A program made the position numbers and the translations under genes. Source: Planctomycetota bacterium (GTDB taxonomy: Bacteria > Planctomycetota > B15-G4). Taken from it: a stretch of 22,043 nt of DNA. The stretch covers positions 1 to 22,043 of the forward strand of contig JACKHP010000040.1 of NCBI GenBank assembly GCA_020638905.1, in the 5' to 3' direction. The notes beneath the pieces are model-generated. The model worked only from the letters and a program-made list of their open reading frames with translations. It ran no database searches and was not told the origin of the DNA. The stretch's first letter is position 1, and every line of letters begins with the position of its first letter. Positions 15,195 through 22,043 of the stretch are shown here, piece by piece.

Positions 15195-16094
15195 TTGGCG
15201 ACGACCACGATCGAGGAACTGCTCGAGGCCGGAGTCCACTTCGGCTCGTGGACGTATGCGTGGAACCCGCGGATGAAGAAGTACATCCACGGTCGACGCA
15301 ACAAGATCCACATCATCAACCTGGTGCACACCGTGCGCGGCCTGACGCAGGGCTGCCACTTCCTTCAGGAGGTGGCCGCCACCGGACGTCAGATCGTGTT
15401 CGTGGGCACGAAGCGGCAGATGCGCACGATCCTCCTCGCGGAGGCCAAGCGCACCGAGATGCCGTGGGTCACCGAGCGCTGGCTCGGGGGCACGCTGACG
15501 AACTTCAAGACCGTCCGCAGCCGTCTGTCGCGACTCGAGGAACTCGAGGCGATGGAGGAGTCGGGCGAGATGGCGGCGCTCAAGAAGAAGCAGCAGTCGC
15601 AGCTCATGCGCCAGCTGCGCCGCATCAAGAAGAACATGGACGGCCTGCGCGCGCTGAACCGCATCCCGGGCGCGATGCTCGTGATCGACCCGAAGCGCGA
15701 ACACATCGCCGTGGCCGAGGCGCGTCGCGTGGGTGTGCCGGTGGTGGGCATCCTCGACACCGACTGCGATCCGACCACGGTCGACATCGCGATCCCCGGC
15801 AACGACGACTCGATGCGTTCGATCTCGCTGTTGCTCGGCAAGCTCGGTGACGCCGTGGCCGAAGGCCTGCGCCGCTTCAAGGAGTCGGGCCAGGCGCCCG
15901 AGGACGCCGTGGGCGTGCGGGATGCGGGCGGTGCGGTCCACAGCATGGACAGCCACGCCGAGGTCGCCGCGGCCATGCGTCGCTCGGCCGACGGCGCGCC
16001 CGAGACGCAGCCCGCGACCGAAGCCACCGAGACGGCGACGGTCAGCGAGCCTGCGACCGAGACCGAGACCGAGACCCCGAGCAGCGAGGCCTGA
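15195..16094 (+). CDS. rpsB: 30S ribosomal protein S2
   Basis: Small-subunit ribosomal protein needed for assembly and translation initiation. The start is TTG at 15195, with GGAG at 15185-15188 six nt upstream; the protein then begins MATTTIEELLEAGVHFG, the normal S2 N-terminus. The product is 299 aa. The core (~1-225) has the family's NPRMKKYIHGRRNKIHIINL, ERWLGGTLTNFKT and DTDCDPTTVDIAIPGNDD. The conserved HFGHQT near residue 15-20 reads HFGSWT here, an unusual replacement. A tail of ~70 residues beyond the core is acidic and rich in Ala, Thr and Glu and ends in a 6-bp DNA repeat (GACCGA three times, 16055-16072). First gene of the operon; tsf follows after 5 nt. Confidence 0.96.
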   Translation: MATTTIEELLEAGVHFGSWTYAWNPRMKKYIHGRRNKIHIINLVHTVRGLTQGCHFLQEVAATGRQIVFVGTKRQMRTILLAEAKRTEMPWVTERWLGGTLTNFKTVRSRLSRLEELEAMEESGEMAALKKKQQSQLMRQLRRIKKNMDGLRALNRIPGAMLVIDPKREHIAVAEARRVGVPVVGILDTDCDPTTVDIAIPGNDDSMRSISLLLGKLGDAVAEGLRRFKESGQAPEDAVGVRDAGGAVHSMDSHAEVAAAMRRSADGAPETQPATEATETATVSEPATETETETPSSEA

Positions 16095-16099
16095 GCCCC

Positions 16100-16696
16100 A
16101 TGACCGACACCATCAGCGCGACCCAGGTGCGCGACCTCCGCGAGCGCACCGGTGCCGGCCTCATGGAGTGCAAGCGCATGCTCCAGGAGACGGGTGGCGA
16201 CATCGACAAGGCCATCGAGCAACTGCGGGTCAAGGGCATCGCCAAGGCGGCCAAGAAGGCCGACCGCGACGTCTCCCAGGGGCTCGTGCAGGCGTACATC
16301 CACCACAACGGCAAGGTGGGCGTGCTGCTCGAGGTGAACTGCGAGACCGACTTCGTCGCGGCGACCGACGCCTTCAAGGACTTCTGCAAGGACGTGTCAC
16401 TGCACATCGCGTCGATGAAGCCGCTGTACCTGAAGCGCGACGAGGTCCCGGCCGAGGCGGTCGAGGCCGAGCGCGCGATCCTGGCCCAGCAGGTCGACAC
16501 GAGCAAGCCGGCCGAGATCCAGGCCAAGATGATCGAGGGCCGGCTCGCCAAGTTCTACGCCGAGAGCTGCCTGCTCGATCAGGCCTTCGTCAAGGACGAC
16601 AAGAAGACGGTCGAGCAGTACCGCGCCGAGACGGTGGGCAAGCTGGGTGAGAACATCCAGATCCGTCGCTTCGCGCGGTTCGAGATCGGCGTCTGA
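16100..16696 (+). CDS. tsf: Translation elongation factor Ts, short form
   Basis: Guanine-nucleotide exchange factor that recycles EF-Tu-GDP. The 198-aa product has an N-terminal UBA-like domain (VRDLRERTGAGLMECKRML, residues ~10-28), followed by KKADRDVSQGLVQAYIHHNGKVGVL and the core motif CETDFVA that contacts EF-Tu. It is about 85 residues shorter than E. coli EF-Ts (283 aa), lacking most of the second core subdomain, as in Thermus and many other phyla; the C-terminal LGENIQIRRFARFEIG is normal, so it is not truncated by mutation. GAGG lies 10 nt before the ATG. pyrH begins 3 nt after its stop. Confidence 0.96.
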   Translation: MTDTISATQVRDLRERTGAGLMECKRMLQETGGDIDKAIEQLRVKGIAKAAKKADRDVSQGLVQAYIHHNGKVGVLLEVNCETDFVAATDAFKDFCKDVSLHIASMKPLYLKRDEVPAEAVEAERAILAQQVDTSKPAEIQAKMIEGRLAKFYAESCLLDQAFVKDDKKTVEQYRAETVGKLGENIQIRRFARFEIGV

Positions 16697-16699
16697 CGC

Positions 16700-17410
16700 G
16701 TGCCTTACGCCAGCGTCCTCCTCAAGCTGAGCGGCGAGGCCCTCGGCGGAGGTGACGGGCACGCCCTGCGCGCCCAGGCGATCGACGTGATCGCCGCCCA
16801 GATCCGCCAGGTGGTGGACATGGGGCGGCGGCTCGCGATCGTCGTGGGCGGCGGGAACATCCTGCGCGGCGCCGAGCTGGGCGACACGGTCTCCGTGCGC
16901 GCCACCGCCGACCAGATGGGCATGCTCGCCACGATGATCAACGGCCTGGCCCTGATGGACGGCCTCGAGCGCGTGGGCGTCGAGGCTCGGCTCATGTCGG
17001 CGGTCTCGGCGCACCAGATCTGCGAGCCGTTCATCCGGCGCCGCGCGATCCGTCACCAGGACAAGGGACGCGTCGTGATCCTGGCCGGTGGCACGGGCAA
17101 CCCGTACTTCACCACCGACACGACGGCGGCGTTGCGCGCCTCCGAGCTGGGTTGCGACATCGTGCTCAAGGCGACCAAGGTCGACGGCGTCTACGACAAG
17201 GATCCGCGTCGCCACGACGACGCGGTGCGGTTCGAGCGGCTCACGTACCGCGAGGTCCTCGACAAGGACCTGCGCGTCATGGACATGACCGCGATTACCA
17301 TGTGCATGGACAACCACCTGCCGATCTGCGTCTTCGACGTGATGACCCCCGGCAACCTGCTGAAGGTCGTCACGGGCGAGCCGATCGGCACGACAGTCAC
17401 CGCGAGCTGA
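16700..17410 (+). CDS. pyrH: UMP kinase
   Basis: Hexameric kinase of the amino acid kinase fold that phosphorylates UMP to UDP, supplying pyrimidine nucleotides and UDP-sugars. The 236-aa product, the usual length, starts at GTG 16700 and shows LLKLSGEAL (7-15), VVGGGNILRG (47-56), the UMP-binding region ATADQMGMLATMINGLALMD, GGTGNPYFTTDTTAALRA and KATKVDGVYDKDP. The ribosome binding site is weak, and the 3-nt gap after tsf suggests translational coupling. The order rpsB-tsf-pyrH-frr is highly conserved across bacteria. Confidence 0.97.
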   Translation: MPYASVLLKLSGEALGGGDGHALRAQAIDVIAAQIRQVVDMGRRLAIVVGGGNILRGAELGDTVSVRATADQMGMLATMINGLALMDGLERVGVEARLMSAVSAHQICEPFIRRRAIRHQDKGRVVILAGGTGNPYFTTDTTAALRASELGCDIVLKATKVDGVYDKDPRRHDDAVRFERLTYREVLDKDLRVMDMTAITMCMDNHLPICVFDVMTPGNLLKVVTGEPIGTTVTAS

Positions 17411-17451
17411 GGCGTCCCGCGACGCCCGATCTCCGCGCCAGGAGCGATCCG

Positions 17452-18000
17452 ATGACCAGCCACCCGATCGTGAACGAGACGAAGTCGAAGATGCAGAAGG
17501 GTCTCGAGTTCTTCGTCGAGAGCCTCAAGGGCCTGCGCACCGGCAACGTGACGCCCGCGCTCGTCGACGGCGTGCGCGTCGAGGCCTACGGCAGCCCGAT
17601 GCCGCTCAACCAGATCGCGACCATCTCGGTCCCCGAGCCGCGTCAGCTGCTCGTGAAACCGTTCGACCCGTCGATGTGCACGGCGATCGAGAAGGGCATC
17701 CTGAAGAGCGACCTGGGCATCACGCCGGAGACCGACGGCAAGGTCGTGCGCCTCAACGTGCCGATGATGAGCCAGGAGCAGCGCGACAAGATGGCCCATC
17801 GCGCGAAGGACCTCGCCGAGCAGGCCAAGGTCACCGTGCGCAACATCCGCCGCGACCAGAACAAGCTGGCTGACGGGTCCGGCGCGTCCGACGACGAGCT
17901 CGAGGCGATGCGCGACGAGATCCAGAAGTTCACGAAGGATACCGAGAACGAGATCGACAAGATCTGCAAGGAGCGCATCGCCGAGATCCAGGGCGTCTGA
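17452..18000 (+). CDS. frr: Ribosome recycling factor
   Basis: With EF-G it splits post-termination ribosomes for reuse. The product is 182 aa, close to the 185 aa norm. A GGAG site (17441-17444) sits 7 nt before the ATG. Features are LKGLRTGNVTPALVDGVRVEAYG (kept arginine of the LRTGR-like motif region), PLNQIATISVPEPRQLLVKPFD and the long helical C-terminus RRDQNKLADG...EIDKICKERIAEIQGV. In this family the tip motif is usually LRTGRA; here it is LRTGNV. It is 41 nt after pyrH and ends the operon; a hairpin and a tRNA gene follow. Confidence 0.96.
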   Translation: MTSHPIVNETKSKMQKGLEFFVESLKGLRTGNVTPALVDGVRVEAYGSPMPLNQIATISVPEPRQLLVKPFDPSMCTAIEKGILKSDLGITPETDGKVVRLNVPMMSQEQRDKMAHRAKDLAEQAKVTVRNIRRDQNKLADGSGASDDELEAMRDEIQKFTKDTENEIDKICKERIAEIQGV

Positions 18001-18023
18001 TTCGCCCCGGACGGTGAAGCGCT

Positions 18024-18047
18024 CGACGCGCGTCGATCCGCGCGTCG
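18024..18047 (+). terminator. Hairpin after frr, probable terminator
   Basis: CGACGCGCG (18024-18032) and CGCGCGTCG (18039-18047) form a perfect 9-bp stem with a 6-nt loop, 24 nt after the frr stop and 23 nt before the tRNA. There is no T-run, so it may end the operon transcript in a U-less manner or mark processing of a transcript that includes the tRNA. Confidence 0.5.
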
Positions 18048-18069
18048 CGGGCGGACGACGCGCCCTCGC

Positions 18070-18145
18070 GGGGGTGTAGCTCAGTCGGTAGAGCAGCGGC
18101 CTTTTAAGCCGTTGGTCGTGGGTTCGAGTCCCACCGCCCCCACCA
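18070..18145 (+). tRNA. tRNA-Lys (anticodon UUU)
   Basis: Complete cloverleaf of 76 nt. Acceptor strand GGGGGTG (18070-18076) pairs with CGCCCCC (18135-18141) with one G-T pair; the D stem is GCTC/GAGC; the anticodon stem GCGGC/GCCGT holds the loop CTTTTAA with anticodon TTT (18103-18105); the T stem is GTGGG/CCCAC around TTCGAGT. The discriminator base is A (18142) and the CCA end is encoded (18143-18145). It reads both AAA and AAG lysine codons by wobble. Confidence 0.97.
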
Positions 18146-18150
18146 TCCCG

Positions 18151-18168
18151 CGCGGACGGCCCGTCGCG
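18151..18168 (+). terminator. Small hairpin just after tRNA-Lys
   Basis: CGC and GACG (18151-18158, one bulged G) pair with CGTC and GCG (18162-18168) around a 3-nt loop, starting 5 nt after the encoded CCA. It could end the tRNA transcript. No T-run; weak evidence. Confidence 0.3.
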
Positions 18169-18218
18169 GAGGGCGCGCAGGCGGAGTGCGTCGTCTCGGG
18201 GGCGCGCCGGACGGAGGC

Positions 18219-18245
18219 CGTCGTCCCGGGACGCGTCCCACGACG
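18219..18245. promoter_or_regulatory. Inverted repeat upstream of the plus-strand sulfatase gene
   Basis: CGTCGT (18219-18224) pairs with ACGACG (18240-18245) and encloses the perfect 12-bp palindrome GGGACGCGTCCC (18228-18239). It is 30 nt before the ATG, so it may be an operator or a leader hairpin. CACAAT at 18263-18268 could serve as a -10-like box but would leave almost no leader. Confidence 0.3.
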
Positions 18246-18275
18246 CGCGGGCGCGCATGCGGCACAATGGGCGGC

Positions 18276-19703
18276 ATGCCGCTCCCATCCGATCTGCCGC
18301 GTCGTCGCGACGTGCTCCGCGCCGGCGCCGCGTTCGCCGCGCTGCCGTGGATCGCGCCCGGCCCGCTCGACGCGCTGGCACGCGTTGCGCGCGACGACGA
18401 CGAGGCTGCGCCGCGCCTGCCTTCGGTGCTGTTCGTGCTCTCGGACAGCCACCGGGCCGAGACGCTCGGCTGCTCCGGCGACGCGCAGGTCAAGACGCCG
18501 CGCTTCGACGCCTTCGCGCAGGACGGCTTGCGCCTCTCGTCGATGCTCTCGAACACGCCGCTCTGTCGTCCCTACCGTGCGTGCCTCATGAGCGGCATGC
18601 TCGGACACGTGAACGGAGTCTTGACGAACGACACCGAGCGCAACGACGCCTTCGACGGACGCCAGTGGACGCCGCCCGACGGCATCGCCACGCTCGCCAC
18701 GCTGCTGGACGCGGGCGGTTACCGCTGCGGCTACGTCGGCAAGTGGCACCTCGGCAACGTGGCCGTCGACCCCGGGCCGATGCGCCTCGGCTTCGACGCC
18801 GACTGGGCCGTGGGCGCCAAGCCCGTGCACGACTACGCGCACTGGCGGTACTGCACCGGCGCCGGCAAGGACGACGTGGTCACCGGCGGCGGCCGATTCC
18901 GTCCGGACATGGAGGCCGACCTCGCGCTGTCGGTGCTCGAGCGGCACCGCGACGCCGACGAGCCGTGCTTCTGCGTGCTCTCGTGGGGACCTCCGCACGA
19001 CCCGCTCGAACCGCCGCCGGGCTTCCGGCGCAAGCCGGGCAGCATCGACCCGCCGCCCAACGTCGTCTCGGCCGAGGCGCGCAAGTACGCGCACGACGCG
19101 CTGCCCGGCTACTACGGCCTCGTCGAGGCGCTCGACCACTCGTTCGGACGACTGCTCGACGAGCTCGACCGACGCGGCCTGTCCGACGACACGCTCGTGA
19201 TCTACACCTCCGACCACGGCAACCAGATGGGCAGCCACGACCTGCTCGGCAAGGAGATGCCGTACGACGGCTCGACGCGCGTGCCGTTCCTCGCCCGCTG
19301 GAAGGGACGCTTCGCGAAGGGTCGGGTCGAGACGTCTCCGTGCTGCGCGATCGACATCCTGCCCACGCTGCTGGGACTCGTCGGACTCCCGGTGCCCGCG
19401 GGACTGCACGGACGCGACCTGTCGGCGCTGCTGCTCGACGCTCCCGACGCGACGCGGCGCGAGCGCGTGCTGCTCGCCGGCTACGAGACGAACGTCGTCC
19501 CGTGGCCCGGCTGGCGCGGCCTGCACACCGGACGACACCTGTACGCCGAACGTCCCGACGGGCCGTGGATGCTGTTCGACGGCGAGTCGGATCCCTGGCA
19601 GATGCACGATCTGCTCGGCGACGAGCCCGATCTCGCGAAGCAGATGCACGAGCAGCTGCGCGCCGAGCTCGCCGCCGTGGGCGACGACTGGACGACGGGC
19701 TGA
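18276..19703 (+). CDS. Tat-exported sulfatase (formylglycine, S1-like family)
   Basis: Predicted to hydrolyse sulfate esters outside the cytoplasm; the substrate cannot be read from the sequence. With the ATG at 18276 the protein is 475 aa; another ATG, at 18267, would add three residues. The N-terminus has a twin-arginine signal, PRRRDVLRAG followed by a hydrophobic stretch (~16-28). The sulfatase motif C-x-P-x-R is CRPYR at 97-101, where Cys97 would be converted to formylglycine. Other hallmarks are LSDSHR (55-60, metal-binding Asp57), GYVGKWHLG (152-160, Lys156 and His158), and YTSDHGNQMGSHDLLGKEM with metal ligands Asp313 and His314. The usual DDxR pair is D-S here, as in some DxHR-type sulfatases. 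It needs a formylglycine-generating enzyme encoded elsewhere. It converges on another sulfatase-family gene 28 nt away. Confidence 0.93.
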   Translation: MPLPSDLPRRRDVLRAGAAFAALPWIAPGPLDALARVARDDDEAAPRLPSVLFVLSDSHRAETLGCSGDAQVKTPRFDAFAQDGLRLSSMLSNTPLCRPYRACLMSGMLGHVNGVLTNDTERNDAFDGRQWTPPDGIATLATLLDAGGYRCGYVGKWHLGNVAVDPGPMRLGFDADWAVGAKPVHDYAHWRYCTGAGKDDVVTGGGRFRPDMEADLALSVLERHRDADEPCFCVLSWGPPHDPLEPPPGFRRKPGSIDPPPNVVSAEARKYAHDALPGYYGLVEALDHSFGRLLDELDRRGLSDDTLVIYTSDHGNQMGSHDLLGKEMPYDGSTRVPFLARWKGRFAKGRVETSPCCAIDILPTLLGLVGLPVPAGLHGRDLSALLLDAPDATRRERVLLAGYETNVVPWPGWRGLHTGRHLYAERPDGPWMLFDGESDPWQMHDLLGDEPDLAKQMHEQLRAELAAVGDDWTTG

Positions 19704-19731
19704 CGCCGCGGACGGACGGGGGGCCGGCCGG

Positions 19732-21828
19732 CTACCGGACGTATCCCAGCGCGCGCAGGTCGTCCAGTTGCTTCGAGTCGAGCAGCGCGCCGTCGGCCTC
19801 CCACAGCGCGTGTCGGACGAGCCGACTGCCGAGCGCGTCGAGCTGGGCCGAGAGCTGCGCCAGCATGCGCGCCGCCTCGTCCGCGTCGTCGGCCGCCCGC
19901 GGGTCGCCCGTGAGGACGAGCAGCGGCGACAGCTCGCCGGGATCGGCCTCGAGGTCGAAGAGCGAGTGCTGCAGTTCCCAGCCGGCGGCCAGGGCAGCGG
20001 GCGTGCCGCCCTCGAGCAGGAAGTGCACGTCGCCGCGCGTGATCGCGTCGTGCGCGGGCGCGTCGGGCAGGTCGTCCAGCTTCGTGTTCGCGTCGACCAG
20101 GACGTCGAACCCGCCCAGGCGCACGCGCAGCGCGCCGTCCGCGAGGGTCTCGGCCGCCGCGATCGTCCCCCGCAGCTGGGGCGAGGGGGACGCGCCCGCC
20201 TCGTAGAGCTTGATCTTGTCGGCCACGAAGGCGTCGCCCTCGAAGCGTCCCTCGACCTTGACGCCTCGGCCGGGTCCGGCCTCGGCGAGGGTGTTGCCCT
20301 CGCCCGTCACCCGGCAGTCGGGGGCGAGCAGCACGTCCAGCACGTCCAGCGCGAGGAGATCGCCCTCGCGCCGCAACACTCGGCCGCGCACCGCGAGCGG
20401 GTCGCCGGCGTCCTCGTCGCCGGGCTCGATCGAGCGTGCCGCGAGGGGCCGCAGCGGCACGCCGTGCCGGTCGAGCGCGAGCCCGACCTCGAAGCGCACG
20501 CCGCTCGTGAGCGCCCGGACCAGCGTCCACGGCTCGGACGGGCGCTCCGGCGGCGCGAAGCGGCGCACGAGCTTGTAGCGTCCCCGACGCAGCGACTGGA
20601 GGTAGGCGTCCGGCGCCTGGTGCTCGGCGAACAACGTGGCGGGTGCGGACGGATCGCGCAGGCGGTCGACGGCCCCGAGCACGTCGAGCACGGGGGCGAG
20701 AGCCAGATCACGGCGTCGTTCGCCGAGTCCCACGGCGCCGAGCAGGGTGGGCAGCAGGTCGGAGAGCGCGACCGGCGCCCGCACGATCGCCGGCTCGAGC
20801 CCTGGTGCGTTGAGGATCCAGGGTACGGCGAGCAGGTTCTGCCACAGACCGTGGCCGTGCCCGAAGCGACCGTGCTCCAGGAACTCCTCGCCGTGGTCGG
20901 CCACGACCGAGACGACGAGCTCGTCGCGCAGTCCACGGCGCGAGAGGTCGGCGAGCAGGCGCCCGAGCTGCTCGTCGACGTGGCGCAACGCCCCGTCGTA
21001 GAGCGCGTCGAGCGCCGCGCGCCGGGGGGCGTCGAGGATCACCCGTCCGTCGTCGAGGGCGTCGCGCGTCGCGCGCCAGTCGTCGCCGCGGAAGGGCTCG
21101 ATCGCGGCCGCGTCGGCCCAGCGCGTGGCTGCCGCGTCGGGGACGTCGTACGGCATGTGCACGTCGAGCACGTGCAGGTAGAGGAAGAAGGGCCGCGCGT
21201 CCCGGCGGGCATCGAGCCAGGCGAGGGCGGCGTCGACGAGGGCCGAGGCGTCCCCCGGCTCCTCGTGGTAGACGTCGAAGCCCTGCTCGAAGCCGAGACC
21301 GGCGCGCAGCTGCGCGTTGCGCAGGAAGGCCGCCGTGTCCCAGCCCGCGTCGTGCAGGATCTCGGCCAGCGTGTCCACCTCGGACGGCAGGACGTCGCTC
21401 GACGACCCGGCGATGCCACGCGCGCTGCCCGCGTAGACACCGTGGGCGGCCGGAACCGAACCGGTCAGGAACGAGGGGACCGATGGCTTCGTCCAGCCGG
21501 CGGCGGCGGTCACGTCGGCGAAGCGCAGCCCCTCGGCGGCCAGCGCGTCGAGGTTCGGCGTCGTCGCGTGTCTCTCGTAGCCGTAGCAGCCGAGGCGGTC
21601 GGCGCGCAGCGTGTCGATGCACACGAGCAGCAGCGAGGGACCGCCCGCGCGCGCCGGTCGGTCTCCGGACGCGTCCGCTTCGCGCTCGCCGCAGGTGGGT
21701 GCGACGAGCGCGAGGACCACCGCGAGCAGCGGCGCGAGCGCTCGTCCGCGCCGCGCGACGGACGAGCGGGCGACGGAGCGACGAGGGCGCGGGGAACTTG
21801 CGTGCGGGGTGCGATGGGGAGGGATCAT
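19732..21828 (-). CDS. Sulfatase/alkaline-phosphatase-superfamily protein with tandem DUF5666-like insertion
   Basis: A 698-aa exported hydrolase. The Arg-rich N-terminus is followed by a hydrophobic segment (30-44) and Cys46 in VAPTC, a poor lipobox; signal peptide or membrane anchor is likely. The sulfatase core starts at ~64: CIDTLRADRLGCYGY with metal-binding Asp72, then GWTKPSVPSFLTG (111-123), where Thr113 replaces the catalytic Cys and the motif Arg is missing, and VVADHGEEF with Asp311 and His312. It is therefore not a formylglycine sulfatase; related Thr enzymes act on phosphate esters. The core normally runs from GRYKLVRR (416-423) almost straight into LFDLEADPGE (623-632); here ~200 residues intervene. 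They include two beta-rich units resembling DUF5666: ~478-543 (VRGRVLR to ADKIKLYE) and ~552-606 (LRGTIAA to VDANTKLDD). The C-terminus LRALGYVR is typical. The ATG overlaps the upstream stop as ATGA. Confidence 0.85.
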   Translation of the reverse strand: MIPPHRTPHASSPRPRRSVARSSVARRGRALAPLLAVVLALVAPTCGEREADASGDRPARAGGPSLLLVCIDTLRADRLGCYGYERHATTPNLDALAAEGLRFADVTAAAGWTKPSVPSFLTGSVPAAHGVYAGSARGIAGSSSDVLPSEVDTLAEILHDAGWDTAAFLRNAQLRAGLGFEQGFDVYHEEPGDASALVDAALAWLDARRDARPFFLYLHVLDVHMPYDVPDAAATRWADAAAIEPFRGDDWRATRDALDDGRVILDAPRRAALDALYDGALRHVDEQLGRLLADLSRRGLRDELVVSVVADHGEEFLEHGRFGHGHGLWQNLLAVPWILNAPGLEPAIVRAPVALSDLLPTLLGAVGLGERRRDLALAPVLDVLGAVDRLRDPSAPATLFAEHQAPDAYLQSLRRGRYKLVRRFAPPERPSEPWTLVRALTSGVRFEVGLALDRHGVPLRPLAARSIEPGDEDAGDPLAVRGRVLRREGDLLALDVLDVLLAPDCRVTGEGNTLAEAGPGRGVKVEGRFEGDAFVADKIKLYEAGASPSPQLRGTIAAAETLADGALRVRLGGFDVLVDANTKLDDLPDAPAHDAITRGDVHFLLEGGTPAALAAGWELQHSLFDLEADPGELSPLLVLTGDPRAADDADEAARMLAQLSAQLDALGSRLVRHALWEADGALLDSKQLDDLRALGYVR

Positions 21829-22043
21829 GGCGGCGTGAGCGGCAGGAGGATCGGACCGACGAGCGGGCGTCCGTCCTCGGAGAGGAGCGTGGGATGCAGC
21901 GCGAGCGTCGCGCCCGCGGGCCAGCCGCCCGTGGGCGGCAACACGTGGAGCGCGCCCTCGGCGACGAAGGCGGGCGTCGTGAGCAGCAGGCCGGTGCCGT
22001 CCCGGGCCACGACCGAGAGGCCGTCCACGGTGGCGGAGGCGGG
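21825..22043 (-). CDS. Unknown protein, C-terminal part only
   Basis: The frame is open to the right edge, so only the last 72 residues are seen; a GTG at 22028 exists but need not be the start. The fragment is rich in Gly, Pro, Leu and Val with alternating short hydrophobic runs (GTGLLLTTPAFV, TLALHPTLLSEDGRPLVG), suggesting a beta-rich, probably exported or envelope protein. I do not recognise the family. Its stop TGA overlaps the ATG of the sulfatase-like gene (ATGA), so the two are translationally coupled and probably act together. Confidence 0.55.
   Translation of the reverse strand, partial: PASATVDGLSVVARDGTGLLLTTPAFVAEGALHVLPPTGGWPAGATLALHPTLLSEDGRPLVGPILLPLTPP

Noticed and set aside
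14703..15956. N-terminal extension of the GGDEF protein across the rpsB promoter and gene
   Set aside because: The extension is an antisense shadow of rpsB and promoter DNA; the ATG at 14702 starts a complete receiver-like domain.

Overview
This is a GC-rich (roughly 70% by eye), densely coded, chromosomal core-genome window from a Gram-negative (two-membrane) bacterium. BamA and lipid A genes prove the outer membrane. A fused LpxC-FabZ, two sulfatase-family proteins, a short EF-Ts and a eukaryote-like IleS suggest a high-GC member of the Planctomycetota or a neighbouring lineage. The phylum is my inference; the sequence does not prove it. I see no phage, insertion sequence, CRISPR array or defence island.

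Layout. (1) 1-12852, all plus strand: a 5'-truncated SGNH/GDSL hydrolase, dnaB (replicative helicase), bamA (outer-membrane protein insertase), lpxD, an lpxC-fabZ fusion, lpxA, a Gfo/Idh/MocA oxidoreductase and ileS. From lpxD to the oxidoreductase the genes overlap by 4-11 nt and are almost certainly one operon for the early steps of lipid A synthesis. (2) 12853-13643: about 790 nt with no convincing gene. It holds a very strong hairpin just after ileS, an inverted pair of 35-bp repeats (33/35 identical) 335 nt apart, several smaller hairpins between them, and tandem hairpins at the 3' end of the next gene. (3) 13644-14702, minus strand: a GGDEF diguanylate cyclase with a degenerate receiver-like N-terminus. 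(4) 14703-15194: divergent promoter region. (5) 15195-18000, plus strand: rpsB-tsf-pyrH-frr, the classical translation/UMP kinase operon, then a hairpin and a tRNA-Lys(UUU) gene with encoded CCA. (6) 18276-22043: two convergent sulfatase-family genes. The plus-strand one is Tat-exported with a canonical formylglycine Cys motif. The minus-strand one lacks the Cys and carries a tandem DUF5666-like insertion; it is translationally coupled to an upstream gene cut by the window edge.

How they work together: BamA and the Lpx enzymes build the outer membrane, DnaB, IleS, S2, EF-Ts, PyrH, Frr and tRNA-Lys serve replication, translation and nucleotide supply, and the sulfatase-like enzymes probably act outside the cytoplasm on sulfated or phosphorylated substrates. 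I found no obvious new multi-gene system. The two most unusual signals are the domain architecture of the minus-strand sulfatase-like protein (19732-21828) and the inverted-repeat, structure-rich non-coding block (12881-13607).
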